A stretch of 12,500 bases of DNA from Baffinella frigidus (GCA_026770585.1 MU646877.1:251006-263505); one strand, 5' to 3'. Counted from the first letter of the stretch, positions 1-9,500 are shown. Made by a program: numbers and translations. Notes: generated by a model not told the origin, from the letters alone.

Positions 1-108
1 TTTATCCCTTAAGTGACCAACGGGCGAATAATCGCCCGTGGAAGCCCTAGGCAGGTCCTAGGGCCCTACGGTAGGGCGTATGAGCCTACTGGTCACTTAA
101 GGGATAGC
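1..108. mobile_element. Nested palindromic MITE-like element
   Basis: A 17-bp perfect terminal inverted repeat lies at 3-19 (TATCCCTTAAGTGACCA) and 90-106. Inside it are three further hairpins in a row: an 8-bp stem at 20-27/32-39 with a 4-base loop, a 7-bp stem at 45-51/57-63 (CCCTAGG) and a 5-6-bp stem at 63-68/72-77 around CGG. As a single strand the element would fold into a closed stem with three arms. There is no coding capacity. The left edge is at the window boundary, so a target duplication cannot be tested and the repeat may extend further left. The inner CCCTACGGTAGGG palindrome recurs near 2155, 2415, 2500 and 10750, which suggests related elements there. Confidence 0.7.
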
Positions 109-149
109 GAGCCCAGATTTACTAAGGCAGAGCTAGGGAGTGCCCCGAT

Positions 150-215
150 GGACCGTTTTCCATCAGATTAACAGGGAATTGGAGCTTTCCCATCGGATTA
201 ACAGAAAATTAAAGA
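150..215. repeat. Short direct repeat, about 31 bp, two copies
   Basis: Two degenerate direct copies share TTTCC-CATC-GATTAACAG, near 158-175 and 187-204. No gene is visible between the element at 1-108 and the heptamer tract that begins near 250. Confidence 0.5.
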
Positions 216-249
216 TCCAACTCCCTGTGAATCCGTAGTTATGAGGACC

Positions 250-281
250 TGTTTGGTGTCTGGTGTCTGGTGTCTGGTTTC

Positions 282-322
<41 letters not shown>

Positions 323-332
323 TTACTGTTTG
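250..332. repeat. TGGTGTC heptamer minisatellite
   Basis: About ten imperfect copies of the heptamer TGGTGTC (minus strand GACACCA) occur in tandem. The tract lies just downstream, on the minus strand, of the exon at 353-433 and would be intronic to that gene. Its 7-base period matches the telomere-like heptamers elsewhere in the window although the sequence differs. Confidence 0.9.
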
Positions 333-352
333 GTGTTGAGGGTGATGCGGAC

Positions 353-433
353 CTGCATGAAGTGCTGGCCGAGCTGGCGATACCCAGCGATGATCTTGTC
401 CGAGTCGCCCAGCTTCAGCGCCACCTCCAGACC
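353..433 (-). CDS. Single exon of an unidentified gene, TPR-like segment (partial gene)
   Basis: On the minus strand an 81-nt segment reads as 27 open codons bounded by a CAG acceptor and a CAG/GTCCGC donor, with phase 0 at both ends. It begins GLEVALKLGDSDKII and ends AGYRQLGQHFMQ. The alternation of small and large hydrophobic residues, LGD and the YRQLG turn resemble one tetratricopeptide helix pair, but one repeat is too little to name a family. The remaining exons would lie to the left, outside the window, and possibly to the right. A damaged copy at 591-637 with its own acceptor supports this being a true exon with splice ends where drawn, since homology stops at the acceptor. The plus-strand reading of this stretch is a shadow. 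Confidence 0.6.
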
Positions 434-483
434 CTGCTCGACGTCGCGTCAACACGTTAGTGTTGCCTCAAGGAGTATACAAT

Positions 484-565
484 GAGAGCTCCATATACGT
501 ATACAACTAGGGCTCCATGTACGCAGCGTATACGATTAGAGCTCCATATACTATCAGAGCTCCTG
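484..565. repeat. AGAGCTCCATATAC direct repeats
   Basis: Four degenerate copies of AGAGCTCCATATAC, spaced roughly 20-35 bp apart and mixed with GTATAC palindromes, fill the gap between the minus-strand exon and its broken copy. The AGCTC cores and GTATAC are self-complementary. Confidence 0.6.
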
Positions 566-590
566 CGAGAAAGCCGGGCGTGGGAGCCCC

Positions 591-637
591 GTGATGATCG
601 TGTCCGAGTCTCTCAGCTTCAGCGCCACCTCCAGACC
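591..637 (-). pseudogene. Broken copy of the TPR-like exon
   Basis: The minus strand repeats the first ~16 codons of the 353-433 exon (GLEVALKL-DSD-II) directly after a CTAG acceptor-like end, then diverges into unrelated sequence and lacks the YRQLGQHFMQ half and the donor. A still shorter resemblance is at 915-962, where sequence flanking both copies recurs (GAGAAGCCCGGGCGT on the plus strand, and CTGCTCGGCGTCGCGT). Confidence 0.55.
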
Positions 638-839
638 CTAGGAAATGACAGGTTGTGAGGTCCAGAGGCGGGCAGGCTTGGTACCATGGAAGGTCCCAGC
701 AGACCTCCACTTTTGTAGACCTCCACTTTTGAGGGTTGCCACTGTACTGAGTCTAGGGTGCTTGAGTCGACGGGATTGCCTGCGGCACGCTGCCGGGCTG
801 TGTCCCCTTCCCCTACCGCTGGCTGTCCCTCTCCACTTC

Positions 840-915
840 TCTCTCCTCCCCTGCCGCCCTCCTCTCTCTCTCTCTCCCTCTCTCCCTCCCTCCCTGCCTC
901 CCTCTCTCTCTCACC
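840..915. repeat. CT-rich polypyrimidine tract
   Basis: Simple CTCTCC/CCTC repeats on the plus strand, GA-rich on the minus. The open frames across it are Arg/Glu or Ser/Pro/Leu low-complexity and are not credible proteins. Bases 640-970 otherwise show no supported gene. Confidence 0.9.
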
Positions 916-971
916 CCTACGAGAAGCCCGGGCGTCGGAACACTGCTCGGCGTCGCGTGAATACTTTACCG

Positions 972-1110
972 CCACTTAGCAGCGAGCCAAGACCTTTTCA
1001 CCTTGAATTCAAAGTGAAAATCCGGTTAGGTTCCAGGGCAATGGATAAGATTCAAGTACAAATCGTGTAGTTGGACTGTATCCGTGAAGCCCCCGGTGGC
1101 TGCTAAGTGG
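972..1110 (-). mobile_element. 139-bp MITE, copy 1 (CCACTTAGCAGC family)
   Basis: The element has 12-bp perfect terminal inverted repeats, CCACTTAGCAGC at 972-983 and its complement at 1099-1110. Its reverse complement aligns without gaps to 10373-10511, also 139 bp, at about 81% identity by hand count (113/139). An internal palindrome, TTTTCACCTTGAATTC and onward (995-1020), is present. No clear target duplication is seen, so the insertion is either old or of a type with a very short duplication. There is no coding capacity. Confidence 0.88.
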
Positions 1111-1149
1111 TTGTTAAGGGTTTGGGGTTTAATGGCTTCGTTGTAGTGT

Positions 1150-1190
1150 GTAGGAATTCGGGATTATGGATTCAGGATTCGGGATTAGAG
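1150..1190. repeat. GGATTCGGGATTA short tandem repeats
   Basis: Three or four degenerate copies of GGATTC(A/G)GGATTA occur between the MITE and the weak open frame that follows. Confidence 0.5.
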
Positions 1191-1369
1191 GGTACTTGAA
1201 GGAGCTCTGATTGTGTAGCGGGCCGATTGAGCGCCTGGTACAAACTCAGGTCCACTTCAAAGAAATTGTCTATCACTCGGGAGGCTACGAAGCACGTCTT
1301 GCCTGGATATTTGGACATACCGTGACCAAAATTGCTGACGTTTGGCGTGTTTCCTTCGAAAATCCCCAA
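1172..1369 (-). CDS. Weak hypothetical open frame
   Basis: A 65-codon minus-strand frame starts MGIFEGNTPNVSNFG and contains GKTCFVASRVIDNFFEVDLSL. Unlike the GC-rich shadows around it, it lies in AT-richer sequence, where a stop-free run of this length is less expected, and its composition is protein-like. There is no known domain that I can recognise. It may be an exon fragment, a transposon-derived remnant or chance. Confidence 0.2.
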   Translation of the reverse strand: MGIFEGNTPNVSNFGHGMSKYPGKTCFVASRVIDNFFEVDLSLYQALNRPATQSELLQVPSNPES

Positions 1370-1587
1370 TAATTAACTTTAGAATGTTCCCCGTAGTGTT
1401 CCGAGTGGTGCGAGGTCTTTCCGGAAACTAGCGGCGCCCGGATCCGTCCCGCCTGCCGGGTTTAGTCAACATCGGAAGAGACCCAGCAGGCAACTTGAGG
1501 CGCGAAAGTTGTAGCGCACGGCTGTTGAATGAACCGGGCAGTTGTGTACCCGGACGAAAACTAAAACCAGCAAGGGCCACCTGGCGC

Positions 1588-1710
1588 TGCCTCACTCGGG
1601 TTGACAGACTATTCTCAAGTTGACATGCTGGGTGTGCGGTGCAAATTCGTCAACTTTGGGGCGGAAACGAGCCCTGCCCTGGCTCACCAAATTCGTGCGC
1701 CCGAATAGAT
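1588..1710 (-). repeat. Dispersed repeat R, inverted copy
   Basis: Read on the minus strand this stretch matches 12188-12306 end to end: CTATT-GGGC, AATTTGG, GGGCTC-TTTCCGC, AAAGTTGACG, GTCAACTTGAGAAT and CGAGTGAGGCAG occur in the same order with similar spacing. Partial copies are at 4652-4693 and 4826-4914. The AAGTTGAC and GTCAACTT blocks are mutually inverted. No open frame is conserved, so it is likely a non-coding mobile or segmentally duplicated element. The remainder of 1370-1770 shows nothing else I can support. Confidence 0.75.
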
Positions 1711-1768
1711 CTTTTCTTAAATGCTGGTTTTACGCCATACAGCGATTTCCAGACATCAGCTCATGACC

Positions 1769-1770
<2 letters not shown>

Positions 1771-1811
<41 letters not shown>

Positions 1812-1843
1812 AGAGAGCTAGAGAGAGAGAGAGAGAGAGCTAG
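1771..1843. repeat. GA dinucleotide microsatellite
   Basis: A long (GA)n tract interrupted by CTAGAGAGCTAGAGAG. It is a polypurine run capable of triplex or H-DNA structure. Confidence 0.95.
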
Positions 1844-1907
1844 AAGGTGCGCACCTTTTTGAGCTGCTCGAAGCGCCTGTCCCGGTCATTCTCCCTGCAG
1901 CAGGAGT

Positions 1908-2010
1908 GAGGGTTGAGGGTTTAGGGCTTCGGGTTCAGGGTTTATCGTTTAGAATTCAGGGTTTAGGGTTTAGGGTTTAGGGTTTGGGGAGTAGGGTGTA
2001 GGGTTTCGGG
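1908..2010 (+). repeat. TTTAGGG-like telomeric repeats
   Basis: About twelve degenerate copies of the Arabidopsis-type heptamer (GGTTTAG), G-rich on the plus strand. Most other arrays in the window are C-rich on this strand. Variation inside the array (GGTTCAG, GGTTTCG, GGTGTAG) argues for an old interstitial array, not a chromosome end. Confidence 0.9.
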
Positions 2011-2029
2011 TGCGCCACACAGGCAGGTC

Positions 2030-2110
2030 AGACGCTAGACGCTAGACGCTAGACCCTAACCCCTAACCCCTTCACCCTTAAAACCTTCAACCGTTCAACA
2101 ATAAACCCCC
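2030..2110. repeat. AGACGCT triplicate followed by CCCTAAC/CCTTAAA heptamers
   Basis: Three copies of AGACGCT (7 bp) pass into CCCTAACCCCTAACCCC. The array thus switches from G-rich (1908-2010) to C-rich within about 40 bp, giving an inverted pair of telomere-like tracts. Confidence 0.8.
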
Positions 2111-2149
2111 AGACCTCTCTAGTGAAGTTAGCTTCGGATATACATTGCA

Positions 2150-2427
2150 TAGGACCCCTACGGTACATCCCTAGGGACCTAGGGTTTTCCTAGGGGGGCG
2201 AACAGATGCCACATTTCAAAGTGTATCATATGCAGGAAATCCTGTCATTGAAAACCCCGATATACGCTGCTACAGTTGTTGGTGGCCACCAGGAACCTGT
2301 CGCAGCTTAAATCGGGTTGTGCTCCTGTAGTAAATTTCACCTAAATCCAAGAAATCTCTTCACTTCACGTCCTGACCTGCAGTAGGAAATTCCTAGGTCC
2401 CTAGGGATTTCCTACCGTACGGTCCTA
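2150..2427. mobile_element. Inverted-repeat element of about 280 bp
   Basis: The left end (2150-2192) and the reverse complement of the right end (2383-2427) align over about 43 bp. Both contain TAGGACC, TACGGTA, CCCTAGGGACCTAGG and TTTCCTA. Each arm is itself palindromic (CCTAGG, CCCTAGGG, TACCGTACGGTA). The ~190-bp interior has no convincing open frame. The motifs overlap those in the element at 1-108, suggesting a shared superfamily. No target duplication is obvious. Confidence 0.65.
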
Positions 2428-2429
2428 GA

Positions 2430-3090
2430 AATGAATAAACCGATTTTAATCCTTTGGAGGATATGTTTTAAGATTCGAGGCCCGCGTTCTGGCCCAGGAG
2501 CCCTACGGCCTACCGTAGACAATTATGCATGGAGCGACGCTGGAATCGAGGCGGTGGTCGGAATGGTGCCTGCGGCGCTCCTCCTCGAGAGACGACCCCC
2601 CTCCCCCGCTGGGTGTGTTTGAAGTGCGCAGCTCCTTCGACTGGAAGTCCCCGACCGAGCGTTCCACGTACACTTGCTGCTCGGCCGGGCATCTTCCACG
2701 TCAGAGTTTCTCCAGCGCGGGTGTTCCTGCACGCAACTGCCTGGCTCGAACAGCGCTGGTGTTCTAGGCGCGCTGCTCCTCTCCTCCTCGCTGTCCAGCG
2801 AAAAAGGCCCAAGGAAGGACCCCATCCCCTCGGAAGTGCTGAGGATTCAGAACAGGCACGCCTGGCCCAGCGCTGCTTGAACTTGCGGGAGGGTGTCTGC
2901 CGGTTGTGCCACGACTGATGCTCCGGTGTCCTGCTCAAACCTGGGCGGCAGAGGTGGGGGCCCAGGGACCGAGGAATTCAGGGATGGCGAGGGCACACCT
3001 GCTTCCCTCCCGATGAACCTTTGTCCTCGCGACCCCCGTTGTTCTTGGAGGGGCTCGATCTGCGGGGAAAGATGGGCATGGTGCTGCCCG
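2430..3090 (-). other. GC-rich block with possible minus-strand exons (unproven)
   Basis: This block has little heptamer repeat and many overlapping open frames on both strands, as GC-rich DNA does. Minus-strand candidates are: a segment after CCCCGCAG at about 3068 down to a GAAGCAG/GTGTGC donor near 3003 (starts IEPLQEQRGSRG); a segment after CCGCCCAG near 2942 whose phase joins the previous one (LSRTPEHQSWHNRQTPSRKF); and a frame near 2690-2520 (EQQVYVERSVGDFQSKELR, then Gly/Ser and EEERRRHH). The three do not all fit one frame, and equally open alternatives exist, for example SEEERSSAPRTPALFEP. I cannot choose among them. Confidence 0.25.
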
Positions 3091-3850
3091 CCTCAGACTC
3101 ACCCCAACGGTGAGCTTCGCTCACCAACGGTTAGCTTCGCTGTCGTGGTCGCCCGCCCGTATGCCCACTTGAAAAACCGGCCACTTTTGAAAACTGTTGA
3201 CTTTGGAAGTGGCTTGCCCCTGGAGCCATTGGTTTTACATCCGAGCCGTTAGGGACCAGGGTCTGCGAACGGACGCGGGGAGGGGGGCGACTGGGCGGCA
3301 GCGGGCAGCTTGGATCCGCAGCGCAGGACCAGCGGTAAGGCGCTCCTCGGGCTCCCAGGGCAGTCGCGCCCGAATAAGCGTCTTCTGGGTTGGCAGTTGA
3401 TGGTAACTGCCTCTGGCGGGAGTGCGGTCGGGAGTGAGAGGATTGTGAGGAGCGACCCGGCGGCATCGGGGGGGGGATGTAGGCGAAGTACGGGGAGAGG
3501 GGCGCACCGCGCCCTGGGATGGGACGCGTGCGCTGCTTGCACCTGGGCACGCGTTGCTGAGGGCCCTCCTCACTGGCAAGCACCAGGTAGGTTCTTAGAG
3601 CGTCGAGTGGCGCGCTGAATCTCCCCCGGAACGACCTCTAGTCAGTTCTCGTGCACCGCAGGACGAGTCGGAACAGCACATCCGACGGTTCCTCGTCGGA
3701 TTGTTCCCCGGCGTTGCGTGTGGCACGCTCTGTTCGGCACGCACCATCCTGCAGAGACCCGAGGCCGCGGCCAGCCTCGTCAGCTCAGCGAAGCCCCTAC
3801 CCCCTAACCCCTAACCAGACAGCAGCGGGATAAGGATGGTGCGTCCGTCG
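3090..3850. other. GC-rich stretch with no supported gene
   Basis: Open frames of 60-150 codons occur on both strands but have biased, uninformative composition (Pro/Arg/Ser/Gly) and overlap one another. Small structures are present: a direct repeat around CACCAACGGT-AGCTTCGCT (3110-3140), a near-palindrome at 3180-3216 (CCACTTTTG against GGAAGTGG) and a two-step hairpin at 3670-3706 (TCCGAC/GTCGGA inside GGAACA/TGTTCC). CCCCTAACC heptamers start at about 3795. Confidence 0.5.
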
Positions 3851-3996
3851 TCATGAACCCTAACCCAACCCTAACCCATCTTCACTTGACCTTGCCCCCA
3901 CAAAAATAGAGGCTCGTGGACGCCCTTCAACACTACACCCTAAACCCCGAACCACATGAACCAGGCAGCCTCGTGAAGAGTCGGCCTCCCTGCAGA

Positions 3997-4029
3997 ATGG
4001 GAAACATCGACGAGCACGTGATCACGGCC
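3997..4029 (+). pseudogene. Echo of exon 1
   Basis: After TGCAGA the sequence reads ATG GGA AAC ATC GAC (MGNIDEHVITA) and then runs into CCCTAACCC. Seven of the first eleven residues, including all of MGNID, match exon 1 at 4280. The copy stops before the TSWADG half and has no usable donor. A weaker 11-base match (CACGATGGGGA) is at 4124-4134. If transcription begins upstream, this copy could offer a false start codon. Confidence 0.6.
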
Positions 4030-4279
4030 CTAACCCATAACCTGTATCATCTAAACCCTCAACCAACACTGCGGACTGTCCGGCAGTGTCCTGCGGAGGA
4101 GGGGCGTCCGTTGCCCTCTCCCTTCACGATGGGGACACACCCACGAGACCTCCTGCCTACCCTCCAACCCCACACCCCGCACCAGCCACCGCCACAAATT
4201 TACCTTGGCAAGGTCCGATTTGCATCCGACTTAAGTAATGCCTATCCTCTGACCCCACACCGCAGCAGGCTCCGGCACG

Positions 4280-4333
4280 ATGGGGAACATCGACGCGAAT
4301 GTCATGACGACGGCGACCTCCTGGGCCGACGGG
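4280..4333 (+). CDS. Exon 1 (MGNIDANVMTTATSWADG)
   Basis: Eighteen codons from ATG to a GGG/GTGGAA donor, phase 0. The acceptor-like CGCAG 15 bp upstream leaves open that the ATG is internal to a larger exon. The echo at 3997 preserves MGNID, which supports this being genuine coding sequence. The donor is non-consensus after position +2. Confidence 0.65.
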
Positions 4334-6565
4334 GTGGAAGCCCAAACCCAAACCCCCTAAACCCTAAAACCTAAAACCTTAAAACCCTAAAACCCTAGAC
4401 CCTAGACCCCTAAACCCTAAACTCTAAAACCCTAAACCCTGAACCCTAAACCCTAAACCCTAAACCCCTAAACACTAACCGCCTAAACCCCTAAACCCTA
4501 AACCCTACACCCGAAACCCTGAACCCTAAACCAGGTGAAAGCCTACCAGACGCAGAAGATGACAGGGCCGTTCAAAGAGGAGCCCACGCCCATGCCCCAC
4601 TACGTCACGCGCCGCTATAAGTACGTGTTCTGTCGTAGTAGTCAAGCTCTGTCTCAGTCTATTCGGGCTCACCGATTTGGCGTGCCCGGGCTCATCCCCC
4701 CTACTACGTCACGCGGCGGCTCATCCCCCCTACTACGTCACGCGGAGATGCAAGTACGCTACCCGGAAGGGCTAGAGGGAGGTTGGAAGGGCTAAAGGGG
4801 ATGCTCGCCGTGGTCTAGCTATATTTCAGTGTATTTGGGCTCACCGATTTGGTGGGCCCGGGCTCTTTTGAGCGGAAAAGTTGAGGGGTTTGAACCGCGG
4901 ATCCAGCATGTCAGAAACCACGCCCATGCCGCACTATGTCACGCGCAGATACAAATAAGCACACGCTTGCTTGTAGCTTTCAGGGTGTGGGGTTGAGCGT
5001 TGAGCGTTGAGGGTTTAGGCCGTAGTGGGCACTTGGGCTTTGAGGTTGGGGGTTGGGGATTAGGGGGAAGGGGGCAGGTTTTCAAGTTTAGGGTTGGGTT
5101 TGAGGGTGTGTGATCTAGGAATCTCCTCATCGCTGCACCTAAACACACACCCCTAAACACTAAACCCCAAACCCCAAACCCTAACCCCACACCCTGAAGC
5201 CCACACCCTGAACCCCAACCCCTCAAAACCCGACCACCTAACCCCGAAACCCTTCCGAGGTCATGCGAGGAGGCAGCAGTGAAACCGATCCTCTAGAGGT
5301 TCATCGAACCAGCCCCTAAATCCTGAACCCTAAGCCCCACACCAACCCTACGCCCCACGCCCTTCAACCGTTTTAAAATGTTTTTGGTTCACGTGCACCT
5401 CCATCGCCGTACCTAAACCGTATAACCGCAAGCCCCACACCCCGAACCCCAACCCCGCTCAACCCGAACTCCTTCCCAGGTCGCGAGAGGAGGCAGCAGC
5501 GAATCCGATTTTGCAAAAGTTCACGGAGCCGCAGATCGACCCCGCTCTAAACCGCAAAATCTTGAGCCCCACACCCTGAACCCCGACCCCGCTCAACGTT
5601 TCCAGGTCGCGAGAGGAGGCAGCGGTGAATCCGATTCTGCAGAAGTTCACAGAGCCGCAGATCGAGCGCCAACTCCGCGACCATGTCTGCCCCCCGAAAC
5701 CCTCAACCCTGGCCCCGAAACCCGAAACCCGAAAATCATCAACCCGAAACGAAATCCCGAAAGCCAACGCTAGGGAGGGACGTCAGTCGCGGTGTAGCGG
5801 CGGACTTAGCGTTCTAAATACACACAAAATAACCGCTGTGTGTACTGCTCTCTCGATCCAAGCTTTCTGCATGAGTCGGATTTTGCAATGTTCACAGAGC
5901 CGCAGATCGAGCGCCAACTCCGCGACCGTCTGCGCTGAAACCCTCAACCCTGGCCCCGAAACCTGAACCCCGAAAACCCTCAACACTCAACACTCAACAC
6001 TCAACACTCAACACTCAACACTCATCACTCAACCCTCAGCCCTCAACCTAACACACTGCACCGAAACCCGAAAGCAAGCAACACCTCGCGTGAGGCGGTC
6101 TGCGCTAGCTCGGGCCCGCCTCGTGTTCTCGTGATGGGTCGAGCCGCTGGAGCTGGAGCCCGAAACCCCAAACTCTAAACCCTAAACCCTAAACCCTAAC
6201 CCCTAAACCCTGAACCCCGCAAGGTTTCTGCAGAACAACCAACCCTAACTGCGCGTAACCTTGGGCAGAGGAAGGGGGCGGCGACGACGACGACAAAGGA
6301 AGGGGGGTTGAACCGCTTGTGGGACAAGCAAATCCTCTTCCTGGCCCTCACCCCTGAACCCCGACCCCAACCCACACAAGAGACGGGATTACGGCTTGTA
6401 AATTCCTGAAGCTGGCCGGCTGGTACAGGAGAAGGGGGCGGTGACGACGACCTTGAACCGCGCGTGGGACAAGCAGCTGATGCGCGAGCAGCACTTTGAC
6501 ATCATCACTCAGCAACCCCGCCGCGGGCACATCCATGAGGTGCGTGTGTGTGAGAGAGAAAGAGA

Positions 6566-6598
<33 letters not shown>

Positions 6599-9500
6599 AG
6601 ACAAAGAGACAGAAAGAGACAGAGAGACAGAGGCAGAGTGTGTGTGTGTGTGTGTGTGTGAGTGTGAGAGAGAGAGCGTGGTCAAGCAGCTGATGCGCGA
6701 GCAGCACTTTGGCATCATCACCCGCGGCCATATCCACGAGGTCTGCTTGAGTGTGTGTGAAAAATAGAAATGTATCGATAGATTGAGAAGAAGAAGAGCA
6801 AGAAGAAGAAGAGATGAAGAAGAAGAGAAGAGAAGGAGAAGAGAAGAAGAAGAGAAGAAGAGGAGAAGTCAGGGCTAGTCATCATGACCCCCGCCGCCGC
6901 GGGTACATCCACGAGGTTTCAAACGTTGGGCAGAAGAGAGAGCGAGAGAGAAGCGCGCAGTGTGGCCCCTACACCCGAAAAGCTCGGCCTGGTTGATTGT
7001 CCGGGCACTCCAAATAGATTCAGACAGAGCTCTGTCTGAACATCAGGCCCTCGCTGGGCTCCGCCGCGGCCATATCCACGAGGTCTGGGAACTTAGGGTT
7101 AGGGTGTATGATTATTGGTTTAGGGTTGAGGGATTAGGGTGTAGGGTGTAGGGTGTAGGGTGATGTTGTTAGGGGTGTAGGGTGTAGGGTGTGGCCGCGC
7201 CGCGGGCATATCCGAGTGATGCGAACCCCATGCGGGGTTAAAAATAATTTGTCCCTGCCCCACCTGGCCCGTTGCAGACCCCGCACAAGACAAAGCCGAA
7301 CCCCTACACCCTAACCTAAACCCTACACGCTAATCCCTAAACCCCAAACCCCAAACCCCAAACCCTAAACCCTAAACCCTAAACCCCAAACGCTAGGTGT
7401 GCCCCGAGACGCTTTTTCTTGATGTGACGCTAAACATGCTCCAGATTTCGTACACGCAACGGCTAAAACCCTACACCCTACACCCTACACCCTACACCCT
7501 CCACCCTACACCCTAACCCTAAACCCCAACCCCCCTACAGATCCCTTACAAGGTGAAGCCGAAGCCCTCCCACACGAGGCTACCCTCGTGACCAGAATAA
7601 AAGTCGATTATAGCGTTTCGTGGGGAGATTTGGTCACGTGGCGCCCGCTTTTCAGGCGCCACGTGACAAAACATATGAAATTACTATACAGACGCTTACA
7701 ATCGACATTTATTATGTTCGCATGGATAGCCTCGTGTGGCCCCCGCTTCGCGGACCCAGCGTTTTTCGTGCGATATTGAGGGTGGGGCGTGTGATATTGA
7801 GGGTGGAAGATGCTATCTCAAGGGTTGAAGATGCTATGTTAGCCTCGACGTAGCGTTTACATAGCACAAAATTCACCCGTAAGATAAGCGTGGCTCGCCA
7901 CGGCCAGCCCCGTGGCGCGCGAAAATGCCCCCCCATGTCAACTTTTGAAGACCAAGTTGGCACGCGGAGTCAACTTTTGAAGACCAAGTTGACACTCGGA
8001 GCGAGGTGCCGCATAGCTCGGCCCACGGGACGCCCAGCCCGTCGTGCGGCACGCCAAACTATGAACCCTAAACCCCAGACCCTACCCCCCCCTGCAGATC
8101 CCGTATAAGGTGAAGCTGAAGCCGCCCTCGCTCGTCACGGCCAACAACGTCGGGTAAACCCTAAACCCTGAACCTTGGACTCTGAAACCTGGAACCTGAA
8201 CCCGAAACCCGAAACCTGAAACTTGCTCGTCACGTCCAACAACGTCGGGTAAATTCTAAACCCTAAACCCTTCACCCTAAACCCTGAACTCTAAACCCTA
8301 AACCCTAAACCTCGCTGCCAACCACCCCAACCCCCAAATCCAAAAAACCCAAACCCAAATACCAAACCAGGTACAACATCATCTCGACGCAGGGGCTGGA
8401 CGTGCACCACTGGGCGCCGCCCGACAGACGCCCACCCCGCATCGTATCGCCCCTCCTGAACCCCGAAACCCTAAACCCCAAACCCCCGAAACCCCGCCAG
8501 AAATCCGAAATTCTAGACCTGAAATACTGAACACTAGGCACCACTTGACGCCTCCCGACAGACGCCCGCCCCGAATCGTACACCCCACACCCTCGAAACC
8601 CTGCACGAAATTCGAAACCCGGAACCACAACCCCGAAACCTGACACCCTCGACCCAAAACACTAAAGACATCATTGGGCGCCCTCCCGACAAACGCCCAC
8701 CCCGCGTCGTACACCCCACACCCAAACCCGCAATCTCAGATCCTGAACCCTCGAAACCCCGCCCGAAATCCGAAACTCTAGACCCGAAATACTAAATACT
8801 AGACATCATTGGGCGCCCGCCCGACAGACACCCGCCCCGCGTCGTATCGCCCTGCCCGAACCCCGAAACCTGAAACCGGAGACGCTACGCCCGAGACCCG
8901 AAGCACGAAACGCTAGACATCACTGGGTGCCGCCTGCCAGGCGGTCCCCACGCATCGTAAACCTGAAACACAAACCCGAAAACCGAAATCCGAAATCCGA
9001 AAACCGAAACCACGCCCTGAACTCTACGCCGTAGTCCCTAAATCCTTGGCCCTAACCGCCCCGCCCTAAATCCTAAACCCTATCCGGATCTACGCATCGC
9101 TATGCCTAGACCCTAAACCTTACCCCAGATTATTCCGGTTGGTGGCAATGAAAATTACAACACAATTCGATATTACTGGTAATATTAAAGAAGTCGTGTA
9201 GTGATTTTCCTTGGAATCAAATGAACGAAAAATAGGTTTCCCCGGATAAAGATGACGGCGCAAAAGAAGGAGCAAGACCTTACGGCGTTCACCCGTCCCG
9301 GTTGACCGTGTAGGGTTCAGTAGAACTAAATATGCGCACTGTGTAGGGTTCAGTAGAACTGAATATGCGCACGGGACTTTTCAACATGCTTTTCTCGGCA
9401 AGCCCTAAACCCTAAACCCTGAAACCCAAACCCTAAACCCTACACCCTGAACCCTAAACCCTAAACCCTAAACCCTAAACCCTAAACCCTAAACCCCAAA

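Noticed and set aside
619-1070. Long frames on both strands across the CT-rich tract
   Set aside because: They consist of Arg/Glu or Ser/Pro/Leu simple repeats and run through the 139-bp MITE.
1908-2110. True telomere or chromosome end
   Set aside because: The arrays are short, degenerate, in both orientations and internal, with genes on either side.
2510-2938. 142-codon minus-strand frame and the 129-codon plus-strand frame opposite it as intact genes
   Set aside because: Both lie in GC-rich DNA where stops are rare, have no recognisable domain and overlap each other. At most parts of the minus strand may be exons.
3131-3583. 150-codon minus-strand frame
   Set aside because: Pro/Arg/Ser-rich composition, crosses a C-run and has overlapping frames on both strands. 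No splice or domain support.
4129-4160. Third copy of exon 1
   Set aside because: Only 11 bases around ATG match, which may be chance.
6348-6767. Minus-strand Leu/Ser/His frames resembling a membrane protein
   Set aside because: They are translations of (GA)n and (GT)n microsatellites opposite a real exon.
8305-8725. Gly/Phe/Arg-rich minus-strand frames with internal repeats
   Set aside because: They are antisense of the exon 6 array and CCGAAACC heptamers. The protein repetitiveness is a by-product of the DNA repeat.
8405-8960. CRISPR array
   Set aside because: The repeated unit contains exon sequence, spacers are heptamer repeats and not unique, and the context is a eukaryotic intron.
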